From: an uncultured Veillonellaceae bacterium
GTDB lineage: Bacteria; Bacillota; Negativicutes; Veillonellales; Dialisteraceae
Direction: 5' to 3'
DNA: 64,000 bases
Assembly: GCA_949286115.1 (NCBI GenBank)
Contig: CASEBK010000035.1
Coordinates: 1-64,000 of the forward strand
A program made the position numbers and the translations under genes. The notes under the pieces are model-generated. The model searched no databases, had not been told where the DNA came from, and worked only from the letters and a program-made list of their open reading frames with translations. Of the stretch, positions 27,463 through 37,692 are shown in pieces (the stretch's first letter is position 1; every line of letters starts with the position of its first letter).

Positions 27463-28101
27463 TCAGACTCCGACGAGGAAAGGATTGCTCCTCTTTTCGA
27501 TGCCGATCGTCGTCGGGTCTCCATGACCGGACAGCACATGTACCGCATCCGGCAGTGCGAACAGTTCCGTTCGAATGCTCTCCACGAGCGTCGTCATGCT
27601 GCCGCCGGGGAAATCTGTCCGCCCAATAGAGCCCTGAAACAGAGAGTCTCCGGTAAAGACGACTCCCTCTTTTTCTTCATAGAAAGATATGCCGCCCGGC
27701 GTATGTCCCGGCGTTTCCAGCACGCGGAAATCCATCGCTCCTTCCGTGATGTGATCGCCTTCCCGGACCAGCACGTCCGGCTTCTCACAGTGGATCGGCT
27801 CCGGCAGCATGTCAGACAGATTGAGCGAGGCGCTCCGAAGGAGCGGCAGGTCTTTCTCATGCATATAGACTTTGGCATCGGGATACTTGCCGCGCAGGGA
27901 ATTCAGCCCGGCGATGTGATCCACATGGGCGTGCGTCAAAAGGATCTTTTCCGGCGTGACGCCGAGCTTCATCACCGCCTGCCAGATCTTTTCCGGATAA
28001 AACGACGGGTCGATGATGACCGCCTTTTTTGAAGACTCATCCCACGCGATATACGTGTTCGTCATAAAAGGACCGAGCACAAGATAACTGATCTTCATCA
28101 T
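27463..28101 (-). CDS. Glyoxalase II-like MBL-fold hydrolase
   Basis: A 212-residue metallo-beta-lactamase-fold protein with the dinuclear metal motif THAHVDHIAG, further ligands in GHTPGGISF and FTGDSLFQGSIGRTDFPGG, and the last His in LSGHGDPTTIG. Small single-domain proteins of this type act as hydroxyacylglutathione- or other thioester hydrolases (GloB2-like). The substrate is not determinable. It is followed at one base by the AI-2E permease. Two ATGs (28101, 28098) are possible behind GGAG. Confidence 0.9.
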   Translation of the reverse strand: MMKISYLVLGPFMTNTYIAWDESSKKAVIIDPSFYPEKIWQAVMKLGVTPEKILLTHAHVDHIAGLNSLRGKYPDAKVYMHEKDLPLLRSASLNLSDMLPEPIHCEKPDVLVREGDHITEGAMDFRVLETPGHTPGGISFYEEKEGVVFTGDSLFQGSIGRTDFPGGSMTTLVESIRTELFALPDAVHVLSGHGDPTTIGIEKRSNPFLVGV

Positions 28102-28131
28102 GATTTCTCCTCTGTGTATCGGATACGATGA

Positions 28132-28581
28132 TCAAAAGGCCCTGCTGCTGTCCAGGAGGATCGTCACCGGGCCGTCATTTTCCAGCGCCACCTTCATATG
28201 CGTGCGGAAACGGCCCGTCTCCACGCGAATGCCGGCTTCCCGGCAGAAGGACACCACCCGGAGATACAGTTCGTCTGCCCGATCCGGCTCTTCCGCTTCA
28301 AAAAAGCTGGGCCGCCGCCCATGCCGACAGTCTCCGTACAGGGTGAACTGCGAGACGATCATGAGCTCTCCCCCCACGTCCTGGATGGAGCGGTTCATTT
28401 TGCCTTCTTCATCTTCAAAGACGCGCAGATGCAGAATCTTATCGGCGATGTACTGCGCATCTTTCTCCGTGTCCCCTTTTTTGACGCCAAGGAGCACGGC
28501 AAAGCCTTCGCCGCTCCGGCCTGTTTCCTCTCCGCCTGAAAGGACGCGGCAGTAACTGCACCGCTGCACCACGGCTCTCAT
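28132..28581 (-). CDS. dtd: D-aminoacyl-tRNA deacylase
   Basis: A 149-residue homodimeric editing enzyme that removes D-amino acids (and Gly from tRNA-Ala) from tRNA. It begins [11 protein letters not shown] and carries the two active-site motifs, [17 protein letters not shown] (the usual SQFTLY/GxRPSF block) and [10 protein letters not shown] (the cross-subunit Gly-cisPro motif). Length is standard. The ATG at 28581 overlaps the relA stop by 4 bp, the widespread relA-dtd arrangement; the longer open frame reading into relA is not the gene. Confidence 0.95.
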   Translation of the reverse strand: MRAVVQRCSYCRVLSGGEETGRSGEGFAVLLGVKKGDTEKDAQYIADKILHLRVFEDEEGKMNRSIQDVGGELMIVSQFTLYGDCRHGRRPSFFEAEEPDRADELYLRVVSFCREAGIRVETGRFRTHMKVALENDGPVTILLDSSRAF

Positions 28582-30983
28582 CCTATGTCTCCTCTCTTGG
28601 AATGCATGCGCCGTACGGAATGAACGCCCTTGATCCGGCGAAGCTTCGTCATCACGAACTCCAGCTGCTGCAGATCCTTGATCTGGATGCCCAGATCCAT
28701 CACCGCCATGCCGCTGGGCTGCACCTTCACATTGGCCGCCGCGACAGAGAGCTTCATCCCCGCGAGCACGGCCAGGATATCCGCCATGAGTCCAGTGCGG
28801 TCGTAGCTCACCACTTCGATCGTGACGAGGAACATTTCGTTGGCTTCCTGTTCCCATTCCACGTCCACCAGCCGGTCCATGTCGTCAAAATTGACCGCAT
28901 TGGGACAGTCTGCCCGATGGACCGACACGCCGCGCCCCCTTGTGACATAGCCAACGATGCTGTCTCCCGGCACGGGATTGCAGCACTTGGCCAGATGCAC
29001 TACGAGACCGGCTTCGCCCTTCACGAGGATGCCGCTCTGCGAATGTTTGCGCACGCTGTGCATCTTGAGATTTTCCAGCGCTTTTGCCGTTTTGAGCTGC
29101 TCGATGGGCTTCTGTACATTGTTGTCCTTCTTATACAGCTCAATGAGCTTCAGAAGCACCGCTTTGACGCTCACCCCGCCGTAGCCCACGGAAGCGAGCA
29201 GATCGTCGTCCGTTCCCGTATTGAACGACCGCGCCACCTGGTCAAGACGCCCCTTTGCGATGAGGTCTTTCCAGTTGTAGCCCTGCCGCGCCGCCTCTGC
29301 CGGCAGAAGTTCCGAAGCACGGGCGATGTTTCCCTCCCGGTTCTCCTTTTTGAACCAGTTGCGGATCTTCGCCTTGCTCTCCGTCGCGCCCACCATATTA
29401 ATCCAGTCGTAGCTGGGCTTTCCGGTCTTCGATGTGATGATGGAAACGATGTCTCCGTTTTTCAGCTTCGTATCGAGCGGCACGATCTTGTTGTTGACTT
29501 TCGCCCCCACGCAGTGGTTCCCCACTTCCGTATGGATGCGGTACGCAAAGTCTACGGGGATGGATCCCTTCGGCAGATTGATCACGTCGCCCTTCGGCGT
29601 GAAGACGAACACCTCATCGGAAAATACGTCGAGCTTCAGCGCGTTCATAAATTCCTTCGGGTTCGACGTATCCTGCCACTCGAGGAGGCGCCGTAGCCAG
29701 CTGATCTTCGCGTCGAAATCCTTCGTATTGGCGTGCTGCCCTTCTTTATACCGCCAGTGGGCCGCCACACCGTATTCAGAGATGTGGTGCATCTCCCAGG
29801 TGCGGATCTGGATCTCTACGGGCTGCCCTTTCGTCCCGATGACCGTCGTGTGAAGCGACTGGTACATGTTCGGCTTCGGCACGGCGATGTAATCCTTGAA
29901 GCGGTTCGGCAGCGGCTTCCAGAGAGAATGCGCGATGCCCAGCACGGCGTAGCACTGCGGCACGGTATCTACGATGACCCGCACCGCGTAGAGGTCGTAG
30001 ATCTGAGAGAGATCCTTATTGTCCCGCTTCATCTTCTTGTAGATACTGTAGAAATGCTTCGGCCGCCCGGTGATGGTCGCCTTGATGCCCGCCGCTTCGA
30101 TGTGCTCATGAAGCACCCGCATGGTATCGTTGACGATCTCCTCCCGGGCTTTCCGCTTCTGCTTCATCTGCCGCACGAGGTCATAATATTCTTCGGGATA
30201 CAGGTAATGGAAGCACAAGTCTTCCAGCTCCCATTTGATGTTGTAGATGCCCAGGCGGTGTGCGAGAGGCGCATAGATCTCCATCGTCTCCCTGGCGATG
30301 CGCTGCTGCTTCTCCCGGCGGAAGACGCCGAGGGTACGCATATTGTGGAGCCGGTCCGCCAGCTTGATCACCACGACGCGGATATCCTTCGCCATGGCGA
30401 GGAACATCTTGCGGAAATTCTCCAGCTGCTGGTCTTCCTTATCTTTGTAATGGAACTGAGAGAGCTTCGTCACGCCGTCCACGAGAAACGCCACGTCATC
30501 CCCGAAGAGCATGCGGATATCTTCCAGCGTGTATTCCGTATCCTCCACCACATCATGCAGGAGCGCTGCGATGAGCCCCTGCACGTCCATTTCCAGCTCC
30601 GCCAGAATATAGGCCACCGAGATAGGGTGAATGATGTACGGCTCACCGGTCGCGCGGATCTGGTCGGCGTGCGCTTTGTACGCAAGCTCAAACGCTTCCT
30701 GGATGGCGTCCAGCTTGTTCTGATCGTGGATATAGCCTTTCACCGTGTCGATCAGTTCCTGATAGGCCGTATGGACCTCTTCGGCATAGTTCTTCTGCTT
30801 TTTCTGCGCCTCGATGTATTCATCCTGATGAAGCAGGAATTCCGCCAGGGAAGAAGCGGAGGCATCCGTATGGATCGGCTCTTCATTCAGCGTCTTGCCC
30901 ATCAGCTCCTGACGCTCAGTCTCCCGCGCCTTTGCGTTCTCTTCCGCCTGCGCTGCCGCAGACATTGTTTTTTCCTCTTCCAT
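28578..30983 (-). CDS. relA: Bifunctional (p)ppGpp synthetase/hydrolase Rel
   Basis: An 801-residue long RSH protein that makes and degrades the alarmone (p)ppGpp. The HD hydrolase domain contains [13 protein letters not shown] and [12 protein letters not shown], so hydrolysis should be possible. The synthetase domain has [22 protein letters not shown] and [11 protein letters not shown] ([22 protein letters not shown]), a zinc/conserved-Cys region ([11 protein letters not shown]) and an ACT domain (about 730-800) follow. Compared with usual Rel (about 730-740 residues) it has an extra N-terminal stretch of about 70-80 residues, Glu/Ala/Lys rich and probably helical. It lies 12 bases after recJ and is coupled to dtd. 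Confidence 0.95.
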   Translation of the reverse strand: MEEEKTMSAAAQAEENAKARETERQELMGKTLNEEPIHTDASASSLAEFLLHQDEYIEAQKKQKNYAEEVHTAYQELIDTVKGYIHDQNKLDAIQEAFELAYKAHADQIRATGEPYIIHPISVAYILAELEMDVQGLIAALLHDVVEDTEYTLEDIRMLFGDDVAFLVDGVTKLSQFHYKDKEDQQLENFRKMFLAMAKDIRVVVIKLADRLHNMRTLGVFRREKQQRIARETMEIYAPLAHRLGIYNIKWELEDLCFHYLYPEEYYDLVRQMKQKRKAREEIVNDTMRVLHEHIEAAGIKATITGRPKHFYSIYKKMKRDNKDLSQIYDLYAVRVIVDTVPQCYAVLGIAHSLWKPLPNRFKDYIAVPKPNMYQSLHTTVIGTKGQPVEIQIRTWEMHHISEYGVAAHWRYKEGQHANTKDFDAKISWLRRLLEWQDTSNPKEFMNALKLDVFSDEVFVFTPKGDVINLPKGSIPVDFAYRIHTEVGNHCVGAKVNNKIVPLDTKLKNGDIVSIITSKTGKPSYDWINMVGATESKAKIRNWFKKENREGNIARASELLPAEAARQGYNWKDLIAKGRLDQVARSFNTGTDDDLLASVGYGGVSVKAVLLKLIELYKKDNNVQKPIEQLKTAKALENLKMHSVRKHSQSGILVKGEAGLVVHLAKCCNPVPGDSIVGYVTRGRGVSVHRADCPNAVNFDDMDRLVDVEWEQEANEMFLVTIEVVSYDRTGLMADILAVLAGMKLSVAAANVKVQPSGMAVMDLGIQIKDLQQLEFVMTKLRRIKGVHSVRRMHSKRGDIG

Positions 30984-30995
30984 ACGATCCCCTTC

Positions 30996-32996
30996 TTACT
31001 TCCGATACCTGCAGAATGTCGGCGACGTCTGCAGATCCATCTTGTCTTTCAGCACATGATAAATGAAATATTCCTGCCCGCCCCGGCTGTATCGAGACAG
31101 GATGCCGATCTCTTCAAAGACGACGAGCCCCGCCTTGATCTTGAGCTCCGGGCAGGCTCCCTGATACATGCTGCACAGCTGCTGCTGCACGTCCGCCACG
31201 GTCCGGCTCCCGCCGGAGAGAAGGCTACGGAGCTTCAGGAAAACATCCACCAGAAACGGACGGTCCAGCAGCAGTTCCGCGCCCGGCGTCATTTCCCGCA
31301 CATCTTTTCCGATGAGCTGCACGTGTTCGCCGTACCATTCATGGATCTCCGGCTCATAGGCAATGGCCACTTCCTCTCCAGGGCGGCATGGATCATCCTC
31401 CCCGGGATTCCAGAATACGGCCTCCGCTGCCGTGCCTCCTTCCGACAGAAGGCATTTGAAATGGCGGCTCTCTGCGCCCATGCGGCGCGCGCTCTCCACG
31501 AAGACGCCCCGGCTCGCGAAAAGCGGCTTCGGATTTTCGCAGCCGCAGGGTTCCAGCAGACTGAGAGACCGAATGAAATCCAGCGTGACTTCTGAAAGCG
31601 GGACGGTCTGCTCGATCTCCAGCCGGGGAATGCAGTCGTCCTCCGTGAGGACCTTTACCGCATATTCGTTCAGCCGTTTTCGAAACAGCGGGATCTTCGC
31701 TTCTTCGATGCTGAACCCTGCCGCCATGGTATGGCCTCCGAACTGCAGCAGGAGATCGCTCTGTGCTTTCAGCGCCTCATAGATATTGAAACCTGGGATG
31801 CTCCGGCAGGACCCTTTCCCTACGCCGTCATGAATGGTGATGACGAGCACCGGCCGATGGAACTGCTCCAGCACGCGGGAGGCGACGATGCCGATGACTC
31901 CGGGATGCCAGTCCTTGCCATCCACGACGAGCGCCATGGACTGCTCTCCTTCCAGTTCCTCCAGACGGACGAGCGCTTCCTGAAAGATTGACCGCTCGAT
32001 GGTCTGCCGCTCCACATTGATGGCACAGAGCTCCTCCGCCAGACGCGCCGCTTCAGAAGTCTCCTCCGTCGTCATGAGGATCACTCCTTTTTTGGCGTGC
32101 GCGATGCGGCCGGAGGCATTGAGGCGCGGAGCCAGCCCAAACGAGACCTGATCCGCCGTTACAGGCCGCTCTCCCCGATCACCGCCCAGAATGCCCGCTG
32201 CCTGAAGAAGCGCCGCCAGCCCCTTGATCTTCGTATGAGGAAACAGCGCCAGTCCTGTCTTGACGAGGATCCGATTCTCTCCGGTGAGCGGCACCATGTC
32301 CGCGATGGTCCCCAATGCGACGAGCTCCGTATCTTCCGCATAATTCTGCCCGGTGCGCCGCTTCCACAGCGCACGGCAGAGCATGTAGGCCACGCCGCAG
32401 CCCGCAAGCTCCTTATAGGGATAGCCGCACCCTGTCTGATGCGGATTGATCACCGCCACAGCCTTCGTCGGAAGGAGCTCCGGCGGCACATGATGATCGG
32501 TGATGATGAAATCGATCCGGTCTGACCAGTCAGCTACGAGAGCCGCTGAGCTGATGCCGCAGTCCACGGTGATGAGAAGCGTATAGCCTTCGCTGCAGAG
32601 TTTTTCCACCGCGCCCGGATTGAGTCCATACCCTTCTCCATCCCGGCCCGGAATATAAAAGCCGACGTCTGCGCCGAGCCGGCGAAAAAACCGATACAGG
32701 ATCGACGTGGCGGTCATGCCGTCCACATCATAGTCCCCATAGATGACGATCTTTTCCCTCTGCGCCAGTGCGCGCTCGATCCGTTCCGCCGCCTCAGGCA
32801 TTCCCTTCATGCGAAGCGGGTCCGCCAGATCATCCATCGTATCTTTCAGGAAATGGCGCAGCGCCTCTTCTGACCGGATGCCCCGCCGCTGAAGGATACG
32901 CGCCATTTCATCCGGCACGCCCCAGTCTGCGAAAAACGGAGCCGCTGCTTCTTCCTGTTCCTTTTCCCTGAAGATCCACTTATACTTTTCTTTCAT
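30996..32996 (-). CDS. recJ: Single-strand-specific 5'-3' exonuclease RecJ
   Basis: A 666-residue DHH-family nuclease for recombination and mismatch repair. The motifs are YGDYDVDGMTATSILYRF, the DHH block ITDHHVPPELL, the DHHA1 part (LRLNASGRIAHAKKG-like region), then FGGHTMAAGFSIE and the C-terminal OB-fold region. The C-terminus carries about 100 residues beyond the OB domain (RPFLVDVFLKLRSLLSGG and onward), as in Firmicute RecJ. It is the first gene of the recJ-relA-dtd run; a TACAAT -10 candidate lies about 40 bases upstream at 33035-33040. Confidence 0.94.
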   Translation of the reverse strand: MKEKYKWIFREKEQEEAAAPFFADWGVPDEMARILQRRGIRSEEALRHFLKDTMDDLADPLRMKGMPEAAERIERALAQREKIVIYGDYDVDGMTATSILYRFFRRLGADVGFYIPGRDGEGYGLNPGAVEKLCSEGYTLLITVDCGISSAALVADWSDRIDFIITDHHVPPELLPTKAVAVINPHQTGCGYPYKELAGCGVAYMLCRALWKRRTGQNYAEDTELVALGTIADMVPLTGENRILVKTGLALFPHTKIKGLAALLQAAGILGGDRGERPVTADQVSFGLAPRLNASGRIAHAKKGVILMTTEETSEAARLAEELCAINVERQTIERSIFQEALVRLEELEGEQSMALVVDGKDWHPGVIGIVASRVLEQFHRPVLVITIHDGVGKGSCRSIPGFNIYEALKAQSDLLLQFGGHTMAAGFSIEEAKIPLFRKRLNEYAVKVLTEDDCIPRLEIEQTVPLSEVTLDFIRSLSLLEPCGCENPKPLFASRGVFVESARRMGAESRHFKCLLSEGGTAAEAVFWNPGEDDPCRPGEEVAIAYEPEIHEWYGEHVQLIGKDVREMTPGAELLLDRPFLVDVFLKLRSLLSGGSRTVADVQQQLCSMYQGACPELKIKAGLVVFEEIGILSRYSRGGQEYFIYHVLKDKMDLQTSPTFCRYRK

Positions 32997-33089
32997 GATG
33001 ACACCTGTATTTTCTCTATTTTCATTTGTATTGTATCATGCGTGATTCTCAATTTCTACCATTTATTATCAATTCCAATACAGGGTCCC

Positions 33090-33120
33090 GAACAAAAGCA
33101 AAAGCAAAAGCAAAAAAGAA
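33090..33120 (-). repeat. Short tandem AAAAGC repeat in the rny terminator tail
   Basis: On the + strand AAAAGC is repeated three to four times (33093-33114). Transcribed from the minus strand it gives an interrupted U-tract (GCTTTT units) directly after the rny terminator hairpin. Confidence 0.7.
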
Positions 33121-33147
33121 GACCCCCGCTGAAACCAGCAGGGACCT
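33108..33147 (-). terminator. Terminator after rny
   Basis: GGTCCCTGCTG and CAGCGGGGGTC (minus strand) pair around GTTT and are followed by TTCTTTTTTG. It lies 12 bases after the RNase Y stop. Confidence 0.85.
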
Positions 33148-33158
33148 TCCCGTATGAA

Positions 33159-34733
33159 TTATTTTGCGTATTCGATAGCTCTTGTCTCTCTGATCACGAC
33201 GACTTTCACCTGGCCTGGGTACTGCAGTTCCTTTTCGACGCGTTCTGCAATATCGTGCGACAGGATCACCGCCTGATCTTCGTTCACTTTCTCCGGCTTC
33301 ACGATCACGCGGAGCTCGCGCCCCGCCTGAATGGCGAAACAACTGGCAACGCCGGGGAAAGATTTTGCGATGTCCTCCAGCTTGGTGAGACGCTTGATGT
33401 AATTCTCCAGTGTCTCTCTCCGAGCACCGGGACGGGCCGCCGAAATGGCGTCGGCCGCTGCTACGAGGACCGCCTCCACGCAGATGGGGTCCGTGTCTCC
33501 GTGATGGGACGCGATCGTATTGATCACTTCCGGCGATTCGTGGTACTTCGTAGCGAGCTCTACACCGAGCTCCACGTGCGTGCCTTCCTGCTCCCGGTCT
33601 ACGGCTTTGCCGATATCGTGCAGGAGCCCCGCCCGCTTGGCCAGCTCCACGTTCGCTCCGATCTCATTGGCGAGAACGCCAGCAAAGTACGAAACGTCGA
33701 TGGAATGCTGCAGGACGTTCTGTCCATAGCTGGTGCGGTATTTCAGCCGCCCGAGGATCTTTACGAGTTCCGGATGGATGCTGCGGACGCCGCAGGTGAA
33801 GACCGCCTGCTCGCCTGCCTCGCGGATCGCCTTTTCTACGTCTTTCTTCGTCTTGGCGACCACTTCTTCGATGCGTGCCGGATGGATGCGCCCGTCTTTC
33901 ACGAGGCTCTCCAGCGCCAGGCGTGCGATCTCCCGGCGGACCGGGTTGAAGCTGGAAAGGATGACGGCCTCCGGCGTATCGTCGATGATGAGATCGACGC
34001 CGGTGAGCGTCTCGATGGCGCGGATGTTCCGGCCTTCCCGGCCGATGATGCGCCCTTTCATTTCCTCATTGGGCAGAGACACCACCGATACGGTCGTCTC
34101 CGACACGGTATCCGCAGCGTTCCGCTGGATGGCAGACGCGAGGATCTCCCGCGCTGTCTGATCGGCATGCTCTTTGATCTCCGCTTCGGCTTCACGGATG
34201 CGGACGGCCTTTTCATGCTGCAGTCCGTCTTCCACCTTGTCCAGGATCATCTTCCGCGCTTCTTCCTGAGAAAGGGAAGAGATCTCTTCCAGTTTCTTCG
34301 TCTGCGCTTCGCAGAGTCCCTCCAGTTTTTCTTCCTGGTCTTTGATCCGGTCTTCCCGGCGGCTGAGATCGGTCTCCCGCTGCTCTACGGCATCGCTCCG
34401 CCGTTCCAGATGTTCTTCCTTCTGCACGAGGCGCTGTTCGTATTTCTGCAGCTCATCCCGCCGTTCGCGGTTCTGCTGCTCCACGTCCTCCCGCAGCTGG
34501 TGGATCTCCTCTCTGGTCTGGACCATGGCTTCTTTTTTCAGGTTCTCCGCTTCGCGCATGGCGTTCTCGATGGCCTTCTTCGCATCGTCAAGGATGCGGC
34601 CCGCCTTTTCTTCCGCAGAGCCGATCCGCGCCTCTGCGATGTGTTTGCGCAGAACATAACCGATGCCGCAGCCGATAGCAGCCGCGGCGATCGCTGAGAG
34701 ACACATAAAAAGCATAGCTTCATCTATATCCAA
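33159..34733 (-). CDS. rny: Ribonuclease Y
   Basis: A 524-residue membrane-anchored endoribonuclease that starts mRNA decay. One N-terminal transmembrane helix (about 8-27) is followed by a long coiled coil (about 35-200, rich in Glu/Arg/Gln), a KH domain (about 210-270, containing [15 protein letters not shown]) and an HD domain ([18 protein letters not shown]). The C-terminal 90 residues are conserved. The start appears to be TTG at 34733, nine bases after AGGAGG; the first ATG is six codons later and too far from the ribosome-binding site. It has its own consensus promoter and terminator, so it is a single-gene unit. Confidence 0.95.
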   Translation of the reverse strand: MDIDEAMLFMCLSAIAAAAIGCGIGYVLRKHIAEARIGSAEEKAGRILDDAKKAIENAMREAENLKKEAMVQTREEIHQLREDVEQQNRERRDELQKYEQRLVQKEEHLERRSDAVEQRETDLSRREDRIKDQEEKLEGLCEAQTKKLEEISSLSQEEARKMILDKVEDGLQHEKAVRIREAEAEIKEHADQTAREILASAIQRNAADTVSETTVSVVSLPNEEMKGRIIGREGRNIRAIETLTGVDLIIDDTPEAVILSSFNPVRREIARLALESLVKDGRIHPARIEEVVAKTKKDVEKAIREAGEQAVFTCGVRSIHPELVKILGRLKYRTSYGQNVLQHSIDVSYFAGVLANEIGANVELAKRAGLLHDIGKAVDREQEGTHVELGVELATKYHESPEVINTIASHHGDTDPICVEAVLVAAADAISAARPGARRETLENYIKRLTKLEDIAKSFPGVASCFAIQAGRELRVIVKPEKVNEDQAVILSHDIAERVEKELQYPGQVKVVVIRETRAIEYAK

Positions 34734-34814
34734 TGAGTTTCACCTCCTTCGTTCTGATTTTCTACATCTATACGCATGCTGTAATTCACAGGCAATCTGT
34801 CGATTGCTACATTA

Positions 34815-34843
34815 ATATTAAATTTTTTATATTTTGTTGTCAA
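34815..34843 (-). promoter_or_regulatory. Promoter of rny
   Basis: A perfect TTGACA (34838-34843) and TAATAT (34815-34820) are spaced 17 bases apart on the minus strand, in an A/T-rich stretch. The leader of about 75 bases can form a small CAATC/GATTG hairpin. Confidence 0.85.
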
Positions 34844-34895
34844 GTTGGCGCACACCTGCCCATCTCATGACAGCGCCGCTGGAAATGCGCTCTCT

Positions 34896-36146
34896 TTAAA
34901 ACGCCAGCCACGAAGCGAGGCTGAACAGACAGAGACCGGCTACCGCCGCAAAGAATGCTCCGTTCATGCGCACCCATCCCAGTTCGTCCCTGACTTTGCT
35001 GTAGATGAAAGTATTCATCTTTTTCTCATCGTACGAATCGAGGACAGACTCCACCGCATCGCCCAGGAACGCATGCTCGTACACCGCCGCATCCTTGAAA
35101 AGCGCACGGCACGCCTCGTCAAATGCCCTGCAGAGCGCTTCATCCGCCAGCGCCCGATCCAGTGCCTGACGGACCGCAGCTTCAAAAAGCTTCTGTGCTG
35201 AGAGCCCTCCTTCGTCTTCTCTGTCCCAGTCCGAAAGGAGCCGCGCCGCCGTCTCTTCGGCCACATCTTCCACAGGCAGAGCGCCAAGGACGCGTTGGAC
35301 CGTTCCTTCGATCATGTCCACCGCAGCGGGCGAAGCCAAAAACGTCTGCAGAACGCCCGACAGCTCCGTCTGCAGGGCCGCACGATACGGATGAGACGGG
35401 TTGTTCCAGCGCAGCAGCTGCTCCCGTCCGGCCCGGCAGATCGCCGCTGCCATGCCGTCATAGCTGATGACGCCCATGGATTCTCCTGCGGAGATGACCA
35501 TAGCGATGAGGCGGTTCTTTTTCTGTGCCTCCGTAAACTGTCGAAGCACTGCTGCCACCGCCTGGCGGATCTCCGCTTTCGTCAGAAGGACGGCGCCCCC
35601 CTGAAGGAGACGCGTCAACATCCGCCCCGCCGCTTCTTCGCCGGTAAGCGCCGTCCGGCATGCCTCCGCCGCTTTTGCGGGGATCGAAGCCAGTCCATCT
35701 TCGGCAAACTTTCCCAGGCTTTCTCCATGCCGCGCCAGAAATGCTCTGGCCTCCCGGCCGGCCGCGCGGGCCATGAGCGCTTCCATGTGCCGCCCCTGCG
35801 GCGTCTCCCGCTGCCCGCGGAGCCAGCGGCTCACAGCGAGCCCCGCACTGAGCTCCTGCCAAAGTTCCGGCCGCACCAGCCGTTCCTCCACCGTCCTGCG
35901 GATGCCACGGATAAGGCGTTTCCGATGACGCGGAATGAGCGCCGTGTGAAAGGGAACGCCCAGAGGTCTCCGAAACAGGGCCGTCACGGCAAACCAGTCG
36001 GCAGCGCTTCCGATGAATGCCGACTGCGTCAGAAAGTAGAACGCCCGCGCCCCCATATCGTCGTGATCGAGCCGCCAGATGAAGGCCGCCGCAAAGGACA
36101 CTGCTGAGAGCGCCAAGATCCAGTTGGCTTTCGTATCGTTTCTCAC
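34896..36146 (-). CDS. DUF445 family membrane protein (copy 2)
   Basis: A 416-residue protein with two N-terminal membrane segments (about 8-25 and 35-57), the DUF445 signature GSAADWFAVTALFRRPLG (about 48-65), and a long helical, partly coiled-coil body. It has a C-terminal hydrophobic end (AAVAGLCLFSLASWLAF) preceded by VRMNGAFFA. DUF445 proteins (YheB/YjiN-like) have no proven biochemical role. It begins with GTG at 36146 behind AGGAGG and overlaps the stop of the neighbouring paralog by 4 bp (GTGA). The paralog has exactly the same length, pointing to tandem duplication. Confidence 0.88.
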   Translation of the reverse strand: MRNDTKANWILALSAVSFAAAFIWRLDHDDMGARAFYFLTQSAFIGSAADWFAVTALFRRPLGVPFHTALIPRHRKRLIRGIRRTVEERLVRPELWQELSAGLAVSRWLRGQRETPQGRHMEALMARAAGREARAFLARHGESLGKFAEDGLASIPAKAAEACRTALTGEEAAGRMLTRLLQGGAVLLTKAEIRQAVAAVLRQFTEAQKKNRLIAMVISAGESMGVISYDGMAAAICRAGREQLLRWNNPSHPYRAALQTELSGVLQTFLASPAAVDMIEGTVQRVLGALPVEDVAEETAARLLSDWDREDEGGLSAQKLFEAAVRQALDRALADEALCRAFDEACRALFKDAAVYEHAFLGDAVESVLDSYDEKKMNTFIYSKVRDELGWVRMNGAFFAAVAGLCLFSLASWLAF

Positions 36147-37393
36147 AGTGCCGCTCCTCCTGCCGCCGCATAAAAGGCCACATAGGCCAGACCTCCCAGC
36201 ACCGCGCCGATGAGCGAGCCGTTGATACGGATCATCTGCAGGTCATGCCATACGTTCGACTCGATCAGATTGGCCATCGCTTCGCCGCTGTACCCGGAGA
36301 GCGCCCTTTCTACCGCATCGCCGATCCGCTCATGAAGACGGGGAAGATGATCCGCCGCCTGCCTCAGGAGCCACCGATCTGCCCGCCGCCGGACCGTTTC
36401 ATCCTGCAGACGCTCTTCCAGCTGCTGTACCAGCTTCGCTGCCGCTGCCTCGGCGCCATCTTCTCTGTGAGCTTCCATAAAACGAATGAGCCACGCCGCG
36501 CCCTCCGTGCGGAGGAAAGGCAGCCCATATCGGCGCACCGCGCTGTTGATCCGCTCCCGAAAGGCTTCATCGTCCAGCCGCGCACGGAACCGTTCATACT
36601 CCGCGATGAGCTTTTGTCCCGCGCCGCTCTGCGGGTCCCCGAGAGAAGCGGCCCAATCCCTGATTTTTTCCCGAATGAGGACCGCCGCTTTCTCATCCGT
36701 CAGCCCCGCCTGGCTCTGCAGGAGCCCGCGAAGCATGCTCCGCCCGCGGCCGCCCCGTTCGTAAGCCGACCACGCGCGGTGATAGATGCTGAGCAGCTCT
36801 TCTTCTGTCAGGCCTTCTTCGAGGAATGCCTCACCAGCATGCTGCAGTCCGGCGAGGAATTCTGATCGTATCATATCCCCGCCCACGGGCGGCAGAGCCT
36901 TCTGCAGGAGCGCCGCCCAATCGATATGCTCCGCCGTGAGCGCTGCCGCATCCATTGCCCGATCAGCCATTTTTTCCGCATCGAGCGCTTCCAGTCCCGC
37001 GAGAATGACCTGCCCGCACAGTTTCCGGACCTCTGCCCGATGCGTTTCCATACACGGCAAAAACGCGGCTGAAAGCGAATGGTCTTTCAGCACGCGATAC
37101 AGACGGGGCACCGTCAGGATCTCTTCGGTGACCATGACCCGCGCCATGCGGATGATCTTGTCCCGGCTCCGCGGCACGAGTTCTGTCCGAAAGGGGATCC
37201 CCAGAGGCCGGCGAAACAGAGAATTCACGGCAAACCAGTCCGCCGCGCCCCCTACTGCGGCCGCAAGTGCCGTATGAAAAAAGAGTCCGCTCCCAAAAGA
37301 CGGCGGCAAAAAGGCCGCGCCAGCCGCCGCGAGCGCCGAGACGGCCAGTATGGCGTCTGCGGTCCTCTCTCTTCCGCTCTTCGCCTCTCTCAA
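36143..37393 (-). CDS. DUF445 family membrane protein (copy 1)
   Basis: A 416-residue paralog of the next gene, with the same layout: N-terminal hydrophobic helices, GGAADWFAVNSLFRRPLG (about 47-64), a long Arg/Glu/Ala helical body, and a C-terminal membrane segment (GSLIGAVLGGLAYVAFYAA). The open frame extends far upstream into neighbouring genes, but the real start is most likely the TTG at 37393, which overlaps the upstream stop as TTGA and has GGAGG 12 bases before it. This choice also gives equal length with copy 2. The function is unknown; the pair may form a hetero-oligomer. Confidence 0.82.
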   Translation of the reverse strand: MREAKSGRERTADAILAVSALAAAGAAFLPPSFGSGLFFHTALAAAVGGAADWFAVNSLFRRPLGIPFRTELVPRSRDKIIRMARVMVTEEILTVPRLYRVLKDHSLSAAFLPCMETHRAEVRKLCGQVILAGLEALDAEKMADRAMDAAALTAEHIDWAALLQKALPPVGGDMIRSEFLAGLQHAGEAFLEEGLTEEELLSIYHRAWSAYERGGRGRSMLRGLLQSQAGLTDEKAAVLIREKIRDWAASLGDPQSGAGQKLIAEYERFRARLDDEAFRERINSAVRRYGLPFLRTEGAAWLIRFMEAHREDGAEAAAAKLVQQLEERLQDETVRRRADRWLLRQAADHLPRLHERIGDAVERALSGYSGEAMANLIESNVWHDLQMIRINGSLIGAVLGGLAYVAFYAAAGGAAL

Positions 37394-37692
37394 CGGCTTC
37401 GGCCCCCTCCGGCCATGGACCACACGAACAACGCGCCGAAAGCGATCCACGACATGATATACGACATGATCCCCAGGTCCGTCAGAATATTGATGACCGT
37501 CAGTCCCGTCATGAAAAGCATATTCGCCCTGAGGTCCGAAAAGTAGTCCCGCCGGAAGATCAGGTACGAAGCGCCGAGAATGGCCAGATTGATCACGATG
37601 ACCGCTTCCACATACCAGTAGAACGGCACGAACTGGAGCGCGATATTTCCCGCCATCAGTACTAGGAAAATATAGAGCCAGGTATAATTCAT
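37390..37692 (-). CDS. Small integral membrane protein of unknown function
   Basis: A 100-residue protein that is almost entirely hydrophobic, with three predicted helices at about 5-22, 24-44 and 55-92 (the last possibly two), and a short GGGRSR tail. No known family is recognised. It starts with an ATG at 37692 behind GGAG, overlaps the MBL-gene stop by 4 bp (ATGA), and its own stop overlaps the DUF445 start. This packing indicates it belongs to the MBL-DUF445-DUF445 operon and may be a membrane partner of those proteins. Confidence 0.75.
   Translation of the reverse strand: MNYTWLYIFLVLMAGNIALQFVPFYWYVEAVIVINLAILGASYLIFRRDYFSDLRANMLFMTGLTVINILTDLGIMSYIMSWIAFGALFVWSMAGGGRSR

Noticed and set aside
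26445..27629. A 394-codon + strand open frame opposite the AI-2E permease
   Set aside because: The composition (His/Asp/Arg-rich repeats) is that of a reversed membrane-protein gene. No ribosome-binding site or domain is present.
28582..28857. N-terminal extension of Dtd within relA
   Set aside because: The upstream part of the frame lies inside the relA ACT domain and has a shadow-frame composition. The ATG at 28581 gives the standard Dtd length and motif order.
33090..33120. AAAAGC repeats as a possible CRISPR-like or regulatory array
   Set aside because: The units are 6 bases and directly contiguous with no spacers; they simply form part of the rny terminator tail.
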